Shown: positions 8,900-18,813, numbered from the stretch's first letter. The stretch is 64,000 bases of DNA from Tritrichomonas musculus (GCA_039105265.1 JAPFFF010000064.1:620001-684000), one strand, 5' to 3'. Program-made: numbers and translations. Notes: generated by a model from the sequence alone, not told the origin.

Positions 8900-11800
8900 A
8901 TGTTTACGATTGAGCAGAGCGGACACATAACAAAAACAAATACTATTGACGGATTGATTAACGAATACATTAAAAGATATGTCGATAATTATGTTATCAA
9001 AGGCGATTCATCGAACGGAAACGTAGGGATTCCAAACGGAAATGGAATCACTGAGGAACAATTGAATGAAGCTGTTAACGGATTGCGTGATTATGTCATT
9101 AACAATTATGCTTTATCAACTGATATACCTGAACCTGTTGATTTAACGAATTATGCACTGAAGAGTGAAATACCAGAAGTACTCAAAAATAGTGAGTTGC
9201 AATTGAACATAAAAGAACTATTACCCGACGAAATGTTTCAGAAATTGATGGCTGAAGATGATAAACCATTATCAGCTAAAGCATCAATGTGTTTAACAAG
9301 TATAGCGGCTAATGAAGGTTTTCAATCAGCTTTGGATGTTTGTGCCGAACGATATGTTCCAAAAGATGATTTGAAGAATTACATCACGAGAGATAATTTG
9401 AATGTATCAACTGAATACACAATTGAAATCAAGACATATATGTTTCCTAATATAGGTCCAGTACCAGAAGAATATGAAGAAAACGGAATGGATACATCTC
9501 ACGTTTTACCGTTCAAAGAAGGAACACATTTGGTTGGTTATAAATTAGACAATAGTAGTAATATATTCCATTTTGATATCAGATTCAAGACAAATGAATT
9601 ATATACTGATGATGAATATAACGTTAAACAACATGAAGCTGAAGGATTTGAAAGTGAAGGTGAGTATTTTGAATTAGTGTGGGATGAAGTTAGTGGAGCA
9701 ATTTATGATAGATATCAATACCTTCCAATAACAATAACATTAGCAGAAACAGAAGAAAGATTAGCATTGAAGAGTGATATACCTGAACCAATTGATTTGA
9801 CACCGTATTATACTAGTGCACAAGCTGATGAGAAGTTCGTCGATGAGGATGAATTGGCTTATGAATTGGATAAGTATGAAACGAAAACAGTTGCAGAAGG
9901 AAAATATGCAATGAAGAGTGAAATCCCAGAAATTATTGAGTGTCAAACAACAATTCAATTCGAAATCGTCAATAATACAATTCCTGATTTAGATTACGAC
10001 AAATATCATAAAATGATTGAGCAATACGGGTTGGATATTGTTTCATCAAACAGTTTTTATACGGGTCATTATGTTCATGTAGACTATTCGTACAATGACG
10101 ATGATGACGAACAACCCTCTCAGATAATGCGTATCGAAGGAAGTGATTCAAGTATTTGGTTTTTGTATGATTGTCATGAATTAATAAATCCAGGAACCGG
10201 TGAATCACCAGAAGTTTTATCGTGTTCAATTACCAAAACTATCGAACCAACAGACAGAAACGCGTTTTCTTCAAGATATGTGTCGAACACTTATGCATTG
10301 AAGACGGATATACCTGAACCTGTTGACTTGACACCGTATTATACTAGTGCACAAGCTGATGAGAAGTTTGTTGATGAGGATGAATTGGCTTATGAATTAG
10401 ATAAGTATGCATTGAAAACAGATATACCAACAATTCCAACTGATTTGGTTAATGAATCTGCATTGAGTACTGCTTTATACGGAACTGAATTGAATATTGA
10501 ATATCCGAATCCCGTTCGTGATTATATATTTGTAAAACCATACTTACCAGAAACCGATATACATGTGATATTTGATGTTAATTGGGGTTCTAACAAGGAT
10601 TACATTAACAATATTCAACATTTTGATTTGATATTCAAGCCTTATGAAAAATATATGAGAGGATATAGAATGATGTTAGATAATGGATTATCTATTGTAT
10701 GGTATGACCGTGGTGAATTTATGTTGTGTAATTCAAGTGGCAGTACTCAATGGTTAATCAACGTCATTAAAGCACAAATCGAATCACCATTTATTAAAAC
10801 TGCAAATGTTGTTGATGAAAATCCAGAACAAATCACAATTCAATGTACACAGAATGAAAGTGGTTGTGTAGTTCCTGATGATGATGTAAGAAGAGTATTC
10901 ACAACCAAAAATATTATCGTCAAATTCAAACGAAATGCTGATGATGCATCATATGAAGAAGTTGAATACGAATACAGTTTATATAAAAGTTTGAATATGA
11001 TTTACAAATCAACAAGCAATGAATTAATAAATATTAATTATAATACCCATATCGTTTCATTGAGAGCTGCGGATGATACATTGTCTAATATTTATGATGC
11101 ATCTATCACATTAATCCGCAGCCGACCTGTGAACGATGATATGATTACTTCGGTGAAATATGTGAATGATAACTTTGCACTGAAGTCAAACGTCATAACA
11201 GAAGAACAACTAATAAAAAAATGTGCTATTGATTGCGGACCGATTACAGAGGGCGGTGAGATATCAATTCATTATCTAAAACTCGAAAGCAATGTAATTA
11301 AACTGGAATACGTAGTAGGTGATTATGCGCTATGTTTGGAAATAAGAATATTATTCTATGATACAACTGGAAATCCTCATAACATTGTTCTTGTATTACA
11401 TCAGAGGACTGTGTATTTCGACAATTTCAAATTCCCATTCTATTATGAAGACACTGTTGATATAACATCAGGAAGACCCCTGACATATAATTTCCCAATA
11501 GGCGGATATTCTTGGACAACTACTCAGGAATTATTAGATGCTAAACAAATATATTCAAGATGCATCATGTCCCGAGGTTATTTAGCAAAATATAAGGCTG
11601 CTATTTACGGTGCACAATCAAACACAACAATCACACATTACTCGCCGATTGAATCATCAATGAACTCTGTTAGTGATTTCGTTGTTGGTTCTCCTGTGTA
11701 TATGACAGGTAAGGTTTACAAACATGTTGGTGATGAATGGATACCTTCAACAGCAGATGATAAAACTGATTGTATTTGTAGTGTCAAAACATCAGGAACA

Positions 11801-12061
11801 TGGAAGGAGTATGTCGGTATATGTGTGAGAATCGATGACAAAAATAAATGTATCACATTTAGTTCACATGGTGATTATATGGTTCGCGTTAATGATTCAT
11901 CATGTTATTCAATCGGTGATGAGGTGTTTATCGATAATGAAGACAATAAGCTGAAAGTTCTTTCAGGAGAGACAGCAATAACATCAAAAATAAAACGTAT
12001 GACTGTTGGAATCATTACAAGTATCATTGATGAAAGAACATTAGCTGTATTCAAAGAGTAA
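8900..12061 (+). CDS. Modular fibre-like protein
   Basis: A 1053-aa protein beginning MFTIEQSGHITKTNTIDGL. Short hinge repeats of the type ALKSDIPEPVDLTNYA recur at least six times and separate globular modules: a PNIGPVPEEYEENGMDTSHV module (~175-285), an IPDLDYDKYH...QYGLDIVSSN module (~345-460), a second DELAYELDKYALK hinge, and a C-terminal domain (~890-1053) with VVGSPVYMTGKVY, GTWKEYVGICVRID and SCYSIGDEVFID. The repeat-plus-head layout is that of trimeric phage and adenovirus fibres, so a role in attachment is inferred. Modules are shared with C (46356-48740) and B (20239-25398), in part nearly identical at the DNA level. Confidence 0.65.
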   Translation: MFTIEQSGHITKTNTIDGLINEYIKRYVDNYVIKGDSSNGNVGIPNGNGITEEQLNEAVNGLRDYVINNYALSTDIPEPVDLTNYALKSEIPEVLKNSELQLNIKELLPDEMFQKLMAEDDKPLSAKASMCLTSIAANEGFQSALDVCAERYVPKDDLKNYITRDNLNVSTEYTIEIKTYMFPNIGPVPEEYEENGMDTSHVLPFKEGTHLVGYKLDNSSNIFHFDIRFKTNELYTDDEYNVKQHEAEGFESEGEYFELVWDEVSGAIYDRYQYLPITITLAETEERLALKSDIPEPIDLTPYYTSAQADEKFVDEDELAYELDKYETKTVAEGKYAMKSEIPEIIECQTTIQFEIVNNTIPDLDYDKYHKMIEQYGLDIVSSNSFYTGHYVHVDYSYNDDDDEQPSQIMRIEGSDSSIWFLYDCHELINPGTGESPEVLSCSITKTIEPTDRNAFSSRYVSNTYALKTDIPEPVDLTPYYTSAQADEKFVDEDELAYELDKYALKTDIPTIPTDLVNESALSTALYGTELNIEYPNPVRDYIFVKPYLPETDIHVIFDVNWGSNKDYINNIQHFDLIFKPYEKYMRGYRMMLDNGLSIVWYDRGEFMLCNSSGSTQWLINVIKAQIESPFIKTANVVDENPEQITIQCTQNESGCVVPDDDVRRVFTTKNIIVKFKRNADDASYEEVEYEYSLYKSLNMIYKSTSNELININYNTHIVSLRAADDTLSNIYDASITLIRSRPVNDDMITSVKYVNDNFALKSNVITEEQLIKKCAIDCGPITEGGEISIHYLKLESNVIKLEYVVGDYALCLEIRILFYDTTGNPHNIVLVLHQRTVYFDNFKFPFYYEDTVDITSGRPLTYNFPIGGYSWTTTQELLDAKQIYSRCIMSRGYLAKYKAAIYGAQSNTTITHYSPIESSMNSVSDFVVGSPVYMTGKVYKHVGDEWIPSTADDKTDCICSVKTSGTWKEYVGICVRIDDKNKCITFSSHGDYMVRVNDSSCYSIGDEVFIDNEDNKLKVLSGETAITSKIKRMTVGIITSIIDERTLAVFKE

Positions 12062-12067
12062 ATCAAA

Positions 12068-12706
12068 TCAAATCAAATCATGTTGATGTTTGAATCTATT
12101 AATATATACGCTAACTTTTTGATTATTTATATCGTTCATTGAAATAAATTCATTGCCTGATTTATTTGTATTGATATGAAGAATTTTATAAATATTATCA
12201 GTAATCTTTGCATAAAAAATGTCTTCATTATTAGTATCATCATGGTAATAATAATACGTGTTTTCTTCAAATTCTTTCCTTTCTGTCTTTGTTTCATAGA
12301 AATCAATAACAATTGCATCATCAGGTATGTCATCAATGAATTCATATTGAATACCTTTATAATTTGATTTATTTTTATTATTCTCTGAACTTGATACAAA
12401 TCGTAAATTATCAAGATGATAATCAGTTTTGATTCTATTCTTATGGTCGACTTGTGGTAGATTATTAGGGTTTTCAATAAATTGCTTTGCTACAAGAATA
12501 TGTTTATAATATATTTTGTTATTTAGGTTTACACACGGATAAACATTTTGTCTGTATTCACCTTCAGCTATTATTTTTCCTGTTTTCTTATTCTTGATGT
12601 TATAAGGGAAAGTTGTTTGAATTTCATAATCACTTTCAAAACCTTTCAAAGGTTCAAATTCAGCTTCAGCATTTTCAATTTGTGTTTGTTCAGTTGGTTG
12701 ACTCAT
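12068..12706 (-). CDS. NUMOD4/HNH homing-type endonuclease
   Basis: A 212-aa protein. Residues ~17-45 (FEPLKGFESDYEI...IKNKKTGKII) are NUMOD4-like. Residues ~60-118 form an HNH_3-type nuclease: YYKHILVAKQFIENPNN, then VDHKNRIKTDYHLDNLRFVS and SENNKNKS, with the His and Asn positions of the HNH fold. This family is typical of phage and giant-virus free-standing homing endonucleases. A related 241-aa gene (29037-29762) occupies the equivalent position next to PolB in element B, so the association is old or repeated. The start follows an ATTTTTGTTATAA leader. Confidence 0.8.
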   Translation of the reverse strand: MSQPTEQTQIENAEAEFEPLKGFESDYEIQTTFPYNIKNKKTGKIIAEGEYRQNVYPCVNLNNKIYYKHILVAKQFIENPNNLPQVDHKNRIKTDYHLDNLRFVSSSENNKNKSNYKGIQYEFIDDIPDDAIVIDFYETKTERKEFEENTYYYYHDDTNNEDIFYAKITDNIYKILHINTNKSGNEFISMNDINNQKVSVYINRFKHQHDLI

Positions 12707-12761
12707 TTATAACAAAAATAAAAAAATTGATTTTTTAAAATAAAATCATTAAATTAATTGT

Positions 12762-15700
12762 TTAATGATTCTCAATGAAATAATCCTTTGCAGTGAAACC
12801 ATTGACATAAGGACAACAACAATGATTTGATAATACCAACATTTTTGAATGCGCCGCTGTTAAAGCATTTTTGATAACAGTTATTTTACTCATCAGTTGT
12901 GAATTTAATTGAAGGTTTATATTCTTTCCTTTCATTACTGATTGCTTTTCAATGACATCTTTATAATCACTTGATTTGATGTTGTTCTTCTTCAATGAAA
13001 CACCTTTGAGCTTTAATGAAATTGTTTTGTCATCTGACCAAATGGTATAACATTTAGCGCATAAAGCAACTTGATTTGCTCCAAACTTCTCAACACAACA
13101 ACCGAGAATCTTTTTCTCATCATATACATCATTGATTGCTGGGTTTGGCATAAAGCTATAAATGTGTTTATCATAAAATGATTTGTCTTTGATGACGTAA
13201 TCAAACAACTGGTCAATCGGTTTATCCATATCACCAGCTATAGACATGTACAGACTGTCTGTATCGACCGAGTTAAAATGAATTTTCTTCATGTCAATGC
13301 ATTTGTATAGAAAGTCATAAAGAAAAGTCAAATACCAGTATTTCGCGTTATCTAATGTCCAAAATGATTCCTGAAGACATGTATTACATTTGAATGAATG
13401 AGGTTGTGATTGTATCAAATAACAATCATTTGACAGTTTACATCCATTACGATATGTATCGGATGCTATCAATTGAAAGGCTTTATTTTTATCAACAATT
13501 CTGACTTTATTAAAGTTCTCTGAATTCATACCGTCATATCCGTAAGATCCGTTCATGCTAATCTTGTAAAACTTTTCGTTTCCGTGTGCCTTTCCCGACA
13601 ATATATCTTGACGCTTCTTCATAAACTCACAAACAAATTGATTGAATCCGTCATGAGCTTCATATAAACTTAAGCTCTTAATGTCATCAACTATAAGTCC
13701 GTGGTCAATTAAAAACCATAAAAGGTAATTCGAGAACGTCATAAATGTTCCGCATGTATCAAGAAGCATTGTCAGCTTTCTTGTTTCTTTATCTGCTGAA
13801 TTCAGTTTATTGTCTTTCATATATTTGTACATATAACTTCCTATCGTTTGTTCATCATTCATTATATTGATGTTTCTAAACACAGGAGGAAAGTTAATCA
13901 AATCATTGATTTTATTCTTTGGGCATCTCAATTTGACTTCAGCTTTGAATATAAACTCAGGGTTTGCATCAAATCGTTTCTTTGATTGAATGATATTCAT
14001 TGCAGCATTGAATACCTTTTCATTCTTGTTTCCTTGTTCATCATAAACATCAAAGCGTTTTATAAATGAACCAGGCATGTACATGATTCCTCCGTGATAA
14101 GGATTGAATGAATGTTTTACTGAACTGAATGAAGAGGGATACAATGAATTGAAATCAATACCAGCAACATGAGAGACAGTGTTTGAAGTGTCATAGCTAA
14201 TGATTCTGTCATTAACGGCATCATATTTGAGTTTATTGATTAATGTTTGACCTCTGATGTTCACTCGATGAAGTACATTTGATAATCCTCCCGTTATGTT
14301 CTCTCTCAAATTGTAGTATTCTTTTTCATCAGTTATGAGTGTTGGCAGGTGATGGAGCTTGCAGAATTTCTTCAATTGTATTTTGGTTCTTGTTATCTTG
14401 TCATCATCACGTTGTCTCAAACGATTACATTCAGCACAAGCCAACAAACAATTATCAATCTGATGTCCTTTGTTGTTATCTATTCTGTCAAGTGTCGGTT
14501 TGTTGTTGTAAGTAAAGTGTTCACCACATAAATGACATTTACCTGTTTCATTTGATTCATACAATTTCATGAATGCATCAAAATCCTTTTCACTAACACA
14601 TTTTGATATATCGCGTTGATTTTGATTGGATTGGTTATGTTTCATGTCTTGTTTTCGATAGTTATCACATTTATTTGACCACCATTTCATTGTTGGTTTA
14701 AATGTATTTGATTTATTGATGATTTCATAGTCGTTCTTAGGAATGAAATCTTTATAAGCGAGAGCATATTTGATACATGATGCGTTCTTTGACAATGAAA
14801 GATTGTTAATCAAATCAACTTTATATTCAGCATTCATTTGAATAAGGTTGTCAATAGGTTTAATCATCATTTCAACATCATTGTCATTGTATGATAATAA
14901 GTAATCCCAACGTGTTTCAAACCTCTTTGAATCAATCAAATACTCCTCATAATCAGCTTTCGTTAATGGATTCTTTTGATTGAGATAACTGTAGAAGTCT
15001 TCATATTTGAACGGTTCACTCTTTGACAACACTTCATTATAATTATCACTGTTGATTGCTTCATAAGGAAAGACACCTTTCGAACTGTTAGATATCCCAC
15101 CAAAATCAATGCCAAACTGTTTGAGTGTTCCTCCAGCAACAAATGCTTGTGCGTCAATGAATCGTAATCGAATAGGATACTTTGATGATTTCAATATGAA
15201 TTGTTTCAGTGATGTAGCAGTTCCAATCATTCCGCTATCGATTGACCAATGATTTTTAATCAATTGCTCTTTGAATAAGTTTGAATCAAATCGTGATGAA
15301 TTAAAACCGAACACTGTTATTGTTTTCAATGATGAATCTATTTTATTGAGTTCATCTTCTGATTTATCTTTAATAAAGCTCTTCAAATGATTCAATTTAT
15401 CAACATACACATCACAGCCAACAACGAATAACCAGTCAATCCATTTGGCTATGAATTCATTTGTTCTTATATCAAAGTTCTTTGTTATCAAACCTTTATC
15501 AAGTTTCACACATGATGAAACACTCAAAGGAATCAATCGAGAATTGATAACTGATTTATCACTGACTTTCTTTTCAATCTTTTGCTCCATTGTTTCAAAA
15601 TCATAAGTGATATAATGAATTGTTGGCTTCCATTCAAGTTCATATGAAAGACAATACAAATAAACAGGATTGTTTAAAATGTGTGGACAATATGGCAAAG

Positions 15701-17312
15701 CTTCTCGTGAAGGAATGAAATCCTTTTTGAATTTACCATCACATTTATCTACATGTCTGTTGAATCTGTCAATATTGTTATTTCCTTTGTGAATGTATGA
15801 ACCACAATGAGGACAAATATGAATATTTGTTAATGCTTCAGCGTTGATGATGTACATTATGTGAAGTATCTTATCCTTTGAATACAACAGGGCTGAAAAC
15901 GTTTTGTTTGATTCGTCTGTGTTATGCCATTGGTCTTGAATATCATAAATATGTTTCTCTTTGTCATATTCATAGATGTTGACATTGATGTTATGATTCT
16001 TGGCTGATTCCTTCATTTCTTCAATCGTGATACCTTTGAACGAATTGATGATTTGATTTGCTTCTTTTGTAGGTTTAGTTGAATAAGTTATTCCGTGGTC
16101 TTCACATAATATTTTCTTTGCTGCTTTGGTTCTGTTAGCTGTATTATATTTTGTTTTCTTTTCATCTTTGTTTTGATTTGTTAGTTCAGGAAACAAACAA
16201 CAAGCAAGGAAACGATACCAACACAAACAATCATCAACGTTATCAATAATGATATATTTATTTTTGCCAAACATTTCTGAAACTTCATCAATCTTTCCTG
16301 TTATCTTAACTACACGAGAGATTGTAAATGAAACAGACCAAACGATACATAATTTAATGTTTGAAGCCGTGGTTTCATATTCATGAATCTTTGATTCAAT
16401 ATACAGTTTAATTTTATCAATATCTTTATTCTCTCTAACAATTATCGGAATTGATGATTTATAATTCTTCCAATTAATATCACTTGCCTCATATGTATAT
16501 CTTTCACTTTCATTCTTTGGTGGTATCTCAAATATACCAGTCAATTGAAAATATATTTTGAACGGTTTCACTTCTTGTTTAAATACTGTTTCAGTTAAAT
16601 ATTCATTGATGTCTTCAATTGATGAAACACCGTTTTTGTAATATATTTTAATCGGTTCTTTACTGTCTTCATCTAATCGTTCAACCTTTTCACTATCATT
16701 TGGGAATTGGTCAATGAAATGACTACATGCTTCAACTGCTTCATCAAAGTTCTCAGGTTCGTTGATTATGAAATATGAATCATGTTTTGAATGAACACCT
16801 TTATAGCTAAACTTTTTGAGATATTCAATTAATTCAGCATTTTCATTGTTAAATCGAATGTCTTCATATCGTTGAGGCTGTTTGTTTGTCTTTGGTGGTA
16901 ATGGTCTCAATAATACATTTTCAGATTTAATTAATTGAAGAGCTTTGTTGAGTGCATCATGAGCTATTTTAATGTTGTCCTCGATTTGTTTTTCTTTTTG
17001 TTTTTGTTCATCATCTTGTTCTTCTTCTTCTTCCTCCTCTTCTTCCTCTTCTTCTGCTTGTTCTTCTGCTTCTTTCTTCATTCTATTAACGAAATCTAAT
17101 ATTGATATGTCATCTATTCTATTACCTTCATGTTCTCTAAAACCAAATGAAGTTAGATAATTTTCTAAGATTGACTTGAAATGTTTTACATCATAATCAC
17201 TAGGTTTAGATGTTGACAAACGAGGTTTTAATTGAAGTTCATTATTGATATACCTAATTTGTTCAATAACAAATGATTTGGTATCTTTTCTATAGTAATA
17301 ACGAGAACTCAT
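12762..17312 (-). CDS. POLB: Protein-primed DNA polymerase B with embedded HNH motif
   Basis: A 1516-aa replicative polymerase. The first ~450 residues, with a long Glu run, probably hold the terminal-protein region. A C2H2-like cluster (CPHCGSYIHKG...HVDKC) is at ~500-525. The proofreading exonuclease shows ExoI YDFET (~569), ExoII FNSSRFDSNLF (~672) and ExoIII YNDNDVEMM (~809). An HNH motif, KCHLCGEHFTYNNKPTLDR with CAECNRLRQ, is embedded at ~923-970. The palm carries GIDFNSLYPSSF (~1050), KISMNGSYGYDG (~1250) and VDTDSLYMS (~1348), then LKLKGVSLKKN. Its length exceeds that of element B's PolB (1176 aa) because of the long N-terminus and the insert. It is convergent with the HNH gene region. 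Confidence 0.92.
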   Translation of the reverse strand: MSSRYYYRKDTKSFVIEQIRYINNELQLKPRLSTSKPSDYDVKHFKSILENYLTSFGFREHEGNRIDDISILDFVNRMKKEAEEQAEEEEEEEEEEEEQDDEQKQKEKQIEDNIKIAHDALNKALQLIKSENVLLRPLPPKTNKQPQRYEDIRFNNENAELIEYLKKFSYKGVHSKHDSYFIINEPENFDEAVEACSHFIDQFPNDSEKVERLDEDSKEPIKIYYKNGVSSIEDINEYLTETVFKQEVKPFKIYFQLTGIFEIPPKNESERYTYEASDINWKNYKSSIPIIVRENKDIDKIKLYIESKIHEYETTASNIKLCIVWSVSFTISRVVKITGKIDEVSEMFGKNKYIIIDNVDDCLCWYRFLACCLFPELTNQNKDEKKTKYNTANRTKAAKKILCEDHGITYSTKPTKEANQIINSFKGITIEEMKESAKNHNINVNIYEYDKEKHIYDIQDQWHNTDESNKTFSALLYSKDKILHIMYIINAEALTNIHICPHCGSYIHKGNNNIDRFNRHVDKCDGKFKKDFIPSREALPYCPHILNNPVYLYCLSYELEWKPTIHYITYDFETMEQKIEKKVSDKSVINSRLIPLSVSSCVKLDKGLITKNFDIRTNEFIAKWIDWLFVVGCDVYVDKLNHLKSFIKDKSEDELNKIDSSLKTITVFGFNSSRFDSNLFKEQLIKNHWSIDSGMIGTATSLKQFILKSSKYPIRLRFIDAQAFVAGGTLKQFGIDFGGISNSSKGVFPYEAINSDNYNEVLSKSEPFKYEDFYSYLNQKNPLTKADYEEYLIDSKRFETRWDYLLSYNDNDVEMMIKPIDNLIQMNAEYKVDLINNLSLSKNASCIKYALAYKDFIPKNDYEIINKSNTFKPTMKWWSNKCDNYRKQDMKHNQSNQNQRDISKCVSEKDFDAFMKLYESNETGKCHLCGEHFTYNNKPTLDRIDNNKGHQIDNCLLACAECNRLRQRDDDKITRTKIQLKKFCKLHHLPTLITDEKEYYNLRENITGGLSNVLHRVNIRGQTLINKLKYDAVNDRIISYDTSNTVSHVAGIDFNSLYPSSFSSVKHSFNPYHGGIMYMPGSFIKRFDVYDEQGNKNEKVFNAAMNIIQSKKRFDANPEFIFKAEVKLRCPKNKINDLINFPPVFRNINIMNDEQTIGSYMYKYMKDNKLNSADKETRKLTMLLDTCGTFMTFSNYLLWFLIDHGLIVDDIKSLSLYEAHDGFNQFVCEFMKKRQDILSGKAHGNEKFYKISMNGSYGYDGMNSENFNKVRIVDKNKAFQLIASDTYRNGCKLSNDCYLIQSQPHSFKCNTCLQESFWTLDNAKYWYLTFLYDFLYKCIDMKKIHFNSVDTDSLYMSIAGDMDKPIDQLFDYVIKDKSFYDKHIYSFMPNPAINDVYDEKKILGCCVEKFGANQVALCAKCYTIWSDDKTISLKLKGVSLKKNNIKSSDYKDVIEKQSVMKGKNINLQLNSQLMSKITVIKNALTAAHSKMLVLSNHCCCPYVNGFTAKDYFIENH

Positions 17313-17404
17313 TTATGATATAATTAAAAAATCAAATTATTTGAATTTTGAAAAAATGTTAAATCAAAAAATTTATTTTTTTTTGAGTTTTTTATTTCAT
17401 TGAA

Positions 17405-17755
17405 ATGTCTGAGTTAAGAGAAATAATAAAACACATTGAAGAAATACATAAATTACTTTTGATATTAGAATCAAAACAAGAAGTATGTGAAGAAGAAGAA
17501 ACAAATGAAGAAACAAATACAGAAGCAAACCATAAAAGAGCACGTTCAATATTCAATTCATCAAAGTTCTTGAACAAGGATGAACGTGAAAAAGTTTTAG
17601 AATTTTTGGATGATAAAGTAATGAATGATATAAATAAGTTGCCAGCACACAAAAGGTGTTCATATACACAAAACTTATTGAAAGACAAATTGAAGTTAAA
17701 TGTATCATCATATATGATTAATAGATTATTGGCATTTAAGAACAACAAAGAATAA
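17405..17755 (+). CDS. Acidic/helical protein, homologous to element C 182-aa protein
   Basis: A 116-aa product. The N-terminus is a coiled coil (LREIIKHIEEIHKLLLILES) and the middle an acidic Thr/Glu stretch. The C-terminal ~60 residues (SIFNSSKFLNKDEREKVLEF...PAHKR...YMINRLLAF) match the end of the protein at 54959-55507 (HIFNRSKFLDIEDHDRLIQY...EPHKRVTLLRRL). The shared domain looks like a small helical DNA- or protein-binding unit. It is divergent from PolB across a 92-bp T-rich gap. A replication accessory role is speculative. Confidence 0.6.
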   Translation: MSELREIIKHIEEIHKLLLILESKQEVCEEEETNEETNTEANHKRARSIFNSSKFLNKDEREKVLEFLDDKVMNDINKLPAHKRCSYTQNLLKDKLKLNVSSYMINRLLAFKNNKE

Positions 17756-17793
17756 AAATATCATTTAATTAATTTGTTTATTTTTGGTTTAAA

Positions 17794-18039
17794 ATGAATA
17801 GTGCAATTAAAGGTTTGAGTTGTGATACATCAGCTTTACACGCTCAGTTTCGAATAGTTAAAGACAAGATATTCAATGAATGTATGAATTCTGAAGATGA
17901 TGCATTAAACGGATCTTTTGATAAGATGATTCATATATTGTCGATATATAAACAACTATTTAATGATATTGAATCAATCAAAATACAATTAAGAGCTATT
18001 GATGAACGTATCAAATCAGCTGAACAGATGACTTTATAA
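17794..18039 (+). CDS. Small helical protein
   Basis: An 81-aa mostly helical product with MIHILSIYKQLFNDIESIKI near its centre and an acidic/Ser-rich middle. A canonical promoter-like GTTTATTTTTGG lies about 6-17 bases before the ATG. It belongs to a run of four small plus-strand genes (17405-18813) with 40-60 bp gaps. I do not recognise it. Confidence 0.5.
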   Translation: MNSAIKGLSCDTSALHAQFRIVKDKIFNECMNSEDDALNGSFDKMIHILSIYKQLFNDIESIKIQLRAIDERIKSAEQMTL

Positions 18040-18093
18040 ATGAATCAATGAATAACTCATCATTAATGTTGTTTTATTTTTATTCAAACATTC

Positions 18094-18671
18094 ATGGCAT
18101 TATCAAAAGCTCGTATATTAAGTAGTGAGAAAACGATGCATCAGTTAAGCAGGAACAATCAACCAGTATTAATATAAACATCAAACCAAAGCAACCACAA
18201 CCAGTTGAATATCCATCAGTTCAACCATTACCACAATCATCTCAAGCCACAAATTTTACTATACCTCAGATGAGTGGAGTATATCAATCACAGCATCCAA
18301 CAAACAACGTTTCCCTAGAAAGAGGTATCAGTGATATAGGAGCTGATATAACAGAACTTGAAACCAAAAACAAATTCCTTGAGATATTGTTATCAATCTA
18401 TGAAACAAATCCGATAAAAGTCAATGATTTATTGATTTGTCATTCAAATACATTAATGGAACTCATCAAATTACTAACACAAGCTGATAAAGTTGAATTG
18501 ATTGTCAATGATGATTGTGCTTGTAATGGTTGTGTTTCTCGTTCCAAATATCTTTTAATTGATAGGATATTGGTTTACAAAAATAATGAATCAAATGACT
18601 TGAAATACAAATATAATAGCATTTATACCGAACTCATTAGACACAACATTTCATTGAAAACATGTATTTAA
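18094..18671 (+). pseudogene. Relative of element B 176-aa protein; broken (about one break)
   Basis: The C-terminal ~100 residues (LEILLSIYETNPIKVNDLL, then ADKVELIVNDDCACNGC and a YNSIYTELIRH ending) align by eye with the end of B's 32235-32765 product (LLSNLISKNC..., VDIYLDEDIKCC, KEYNELVNVYHL). The N-terminal part is low-complexity and Gln/Pro-rich in the B version as well. A promoter-like TTTTATTTTTATTC lies just before the ATG. The family is unknown; a Cys-containing small regulatory or virion protein is possible. As part of a Polinton fossil it is reported only as broken. Confidence 0.5.
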
Positions 18672-18681
18672 AAACTAATAA

Positions 18682-18813
18682 ATGATATATGAAATATTAG
18701 TTGTTTCATTATTAACAGGTTTATTTTTAGTGAAGATTGTTGAAGTATCATTAATGATTCCTGACAAAGAACCAGAACTCAGTGAAGAGATAAGAACAAA
18801 AATGTATTCATGA
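18682..18813 (+). CDS. 43-aa single-span membrane protein
   Basis: A short open frame encodes MIYEILVVSLLTGLFLVKIV followed by a polar acidic tail ending EIRTKMYS. The first ~24 residues form one convincing transmembrane helix with an external Asp/Glu-rich tail. It is the last gene of A before the left tip of B. Being only 43 codons long it could be chance, but a clean hydrophobic block with a charged tail is unusual for random AT-rich DNA. A viroporin-like or membrane-anchoring role cannot be tested here. Confidence 0.4.
   Translation: MIYEILVVSLLTGLFLVKIVEVSLMIPDKEPELSEEIRTKMYS

Noticed and set aside
14390-14550. Intein in DNA polymerase B
   Set aside because: An HNH motif is present, but no N- or C-terminal splicing blocks (initial Cys/Ser, terminal His-Asn) flank it.
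16972-17160. Ser/Cys-rich ORF opposite the polymerase Glu run, and similar low-complexity antisense ORFs
   Set aside because: They are shadows of acidic or basic repeats in real genes on the other strand.
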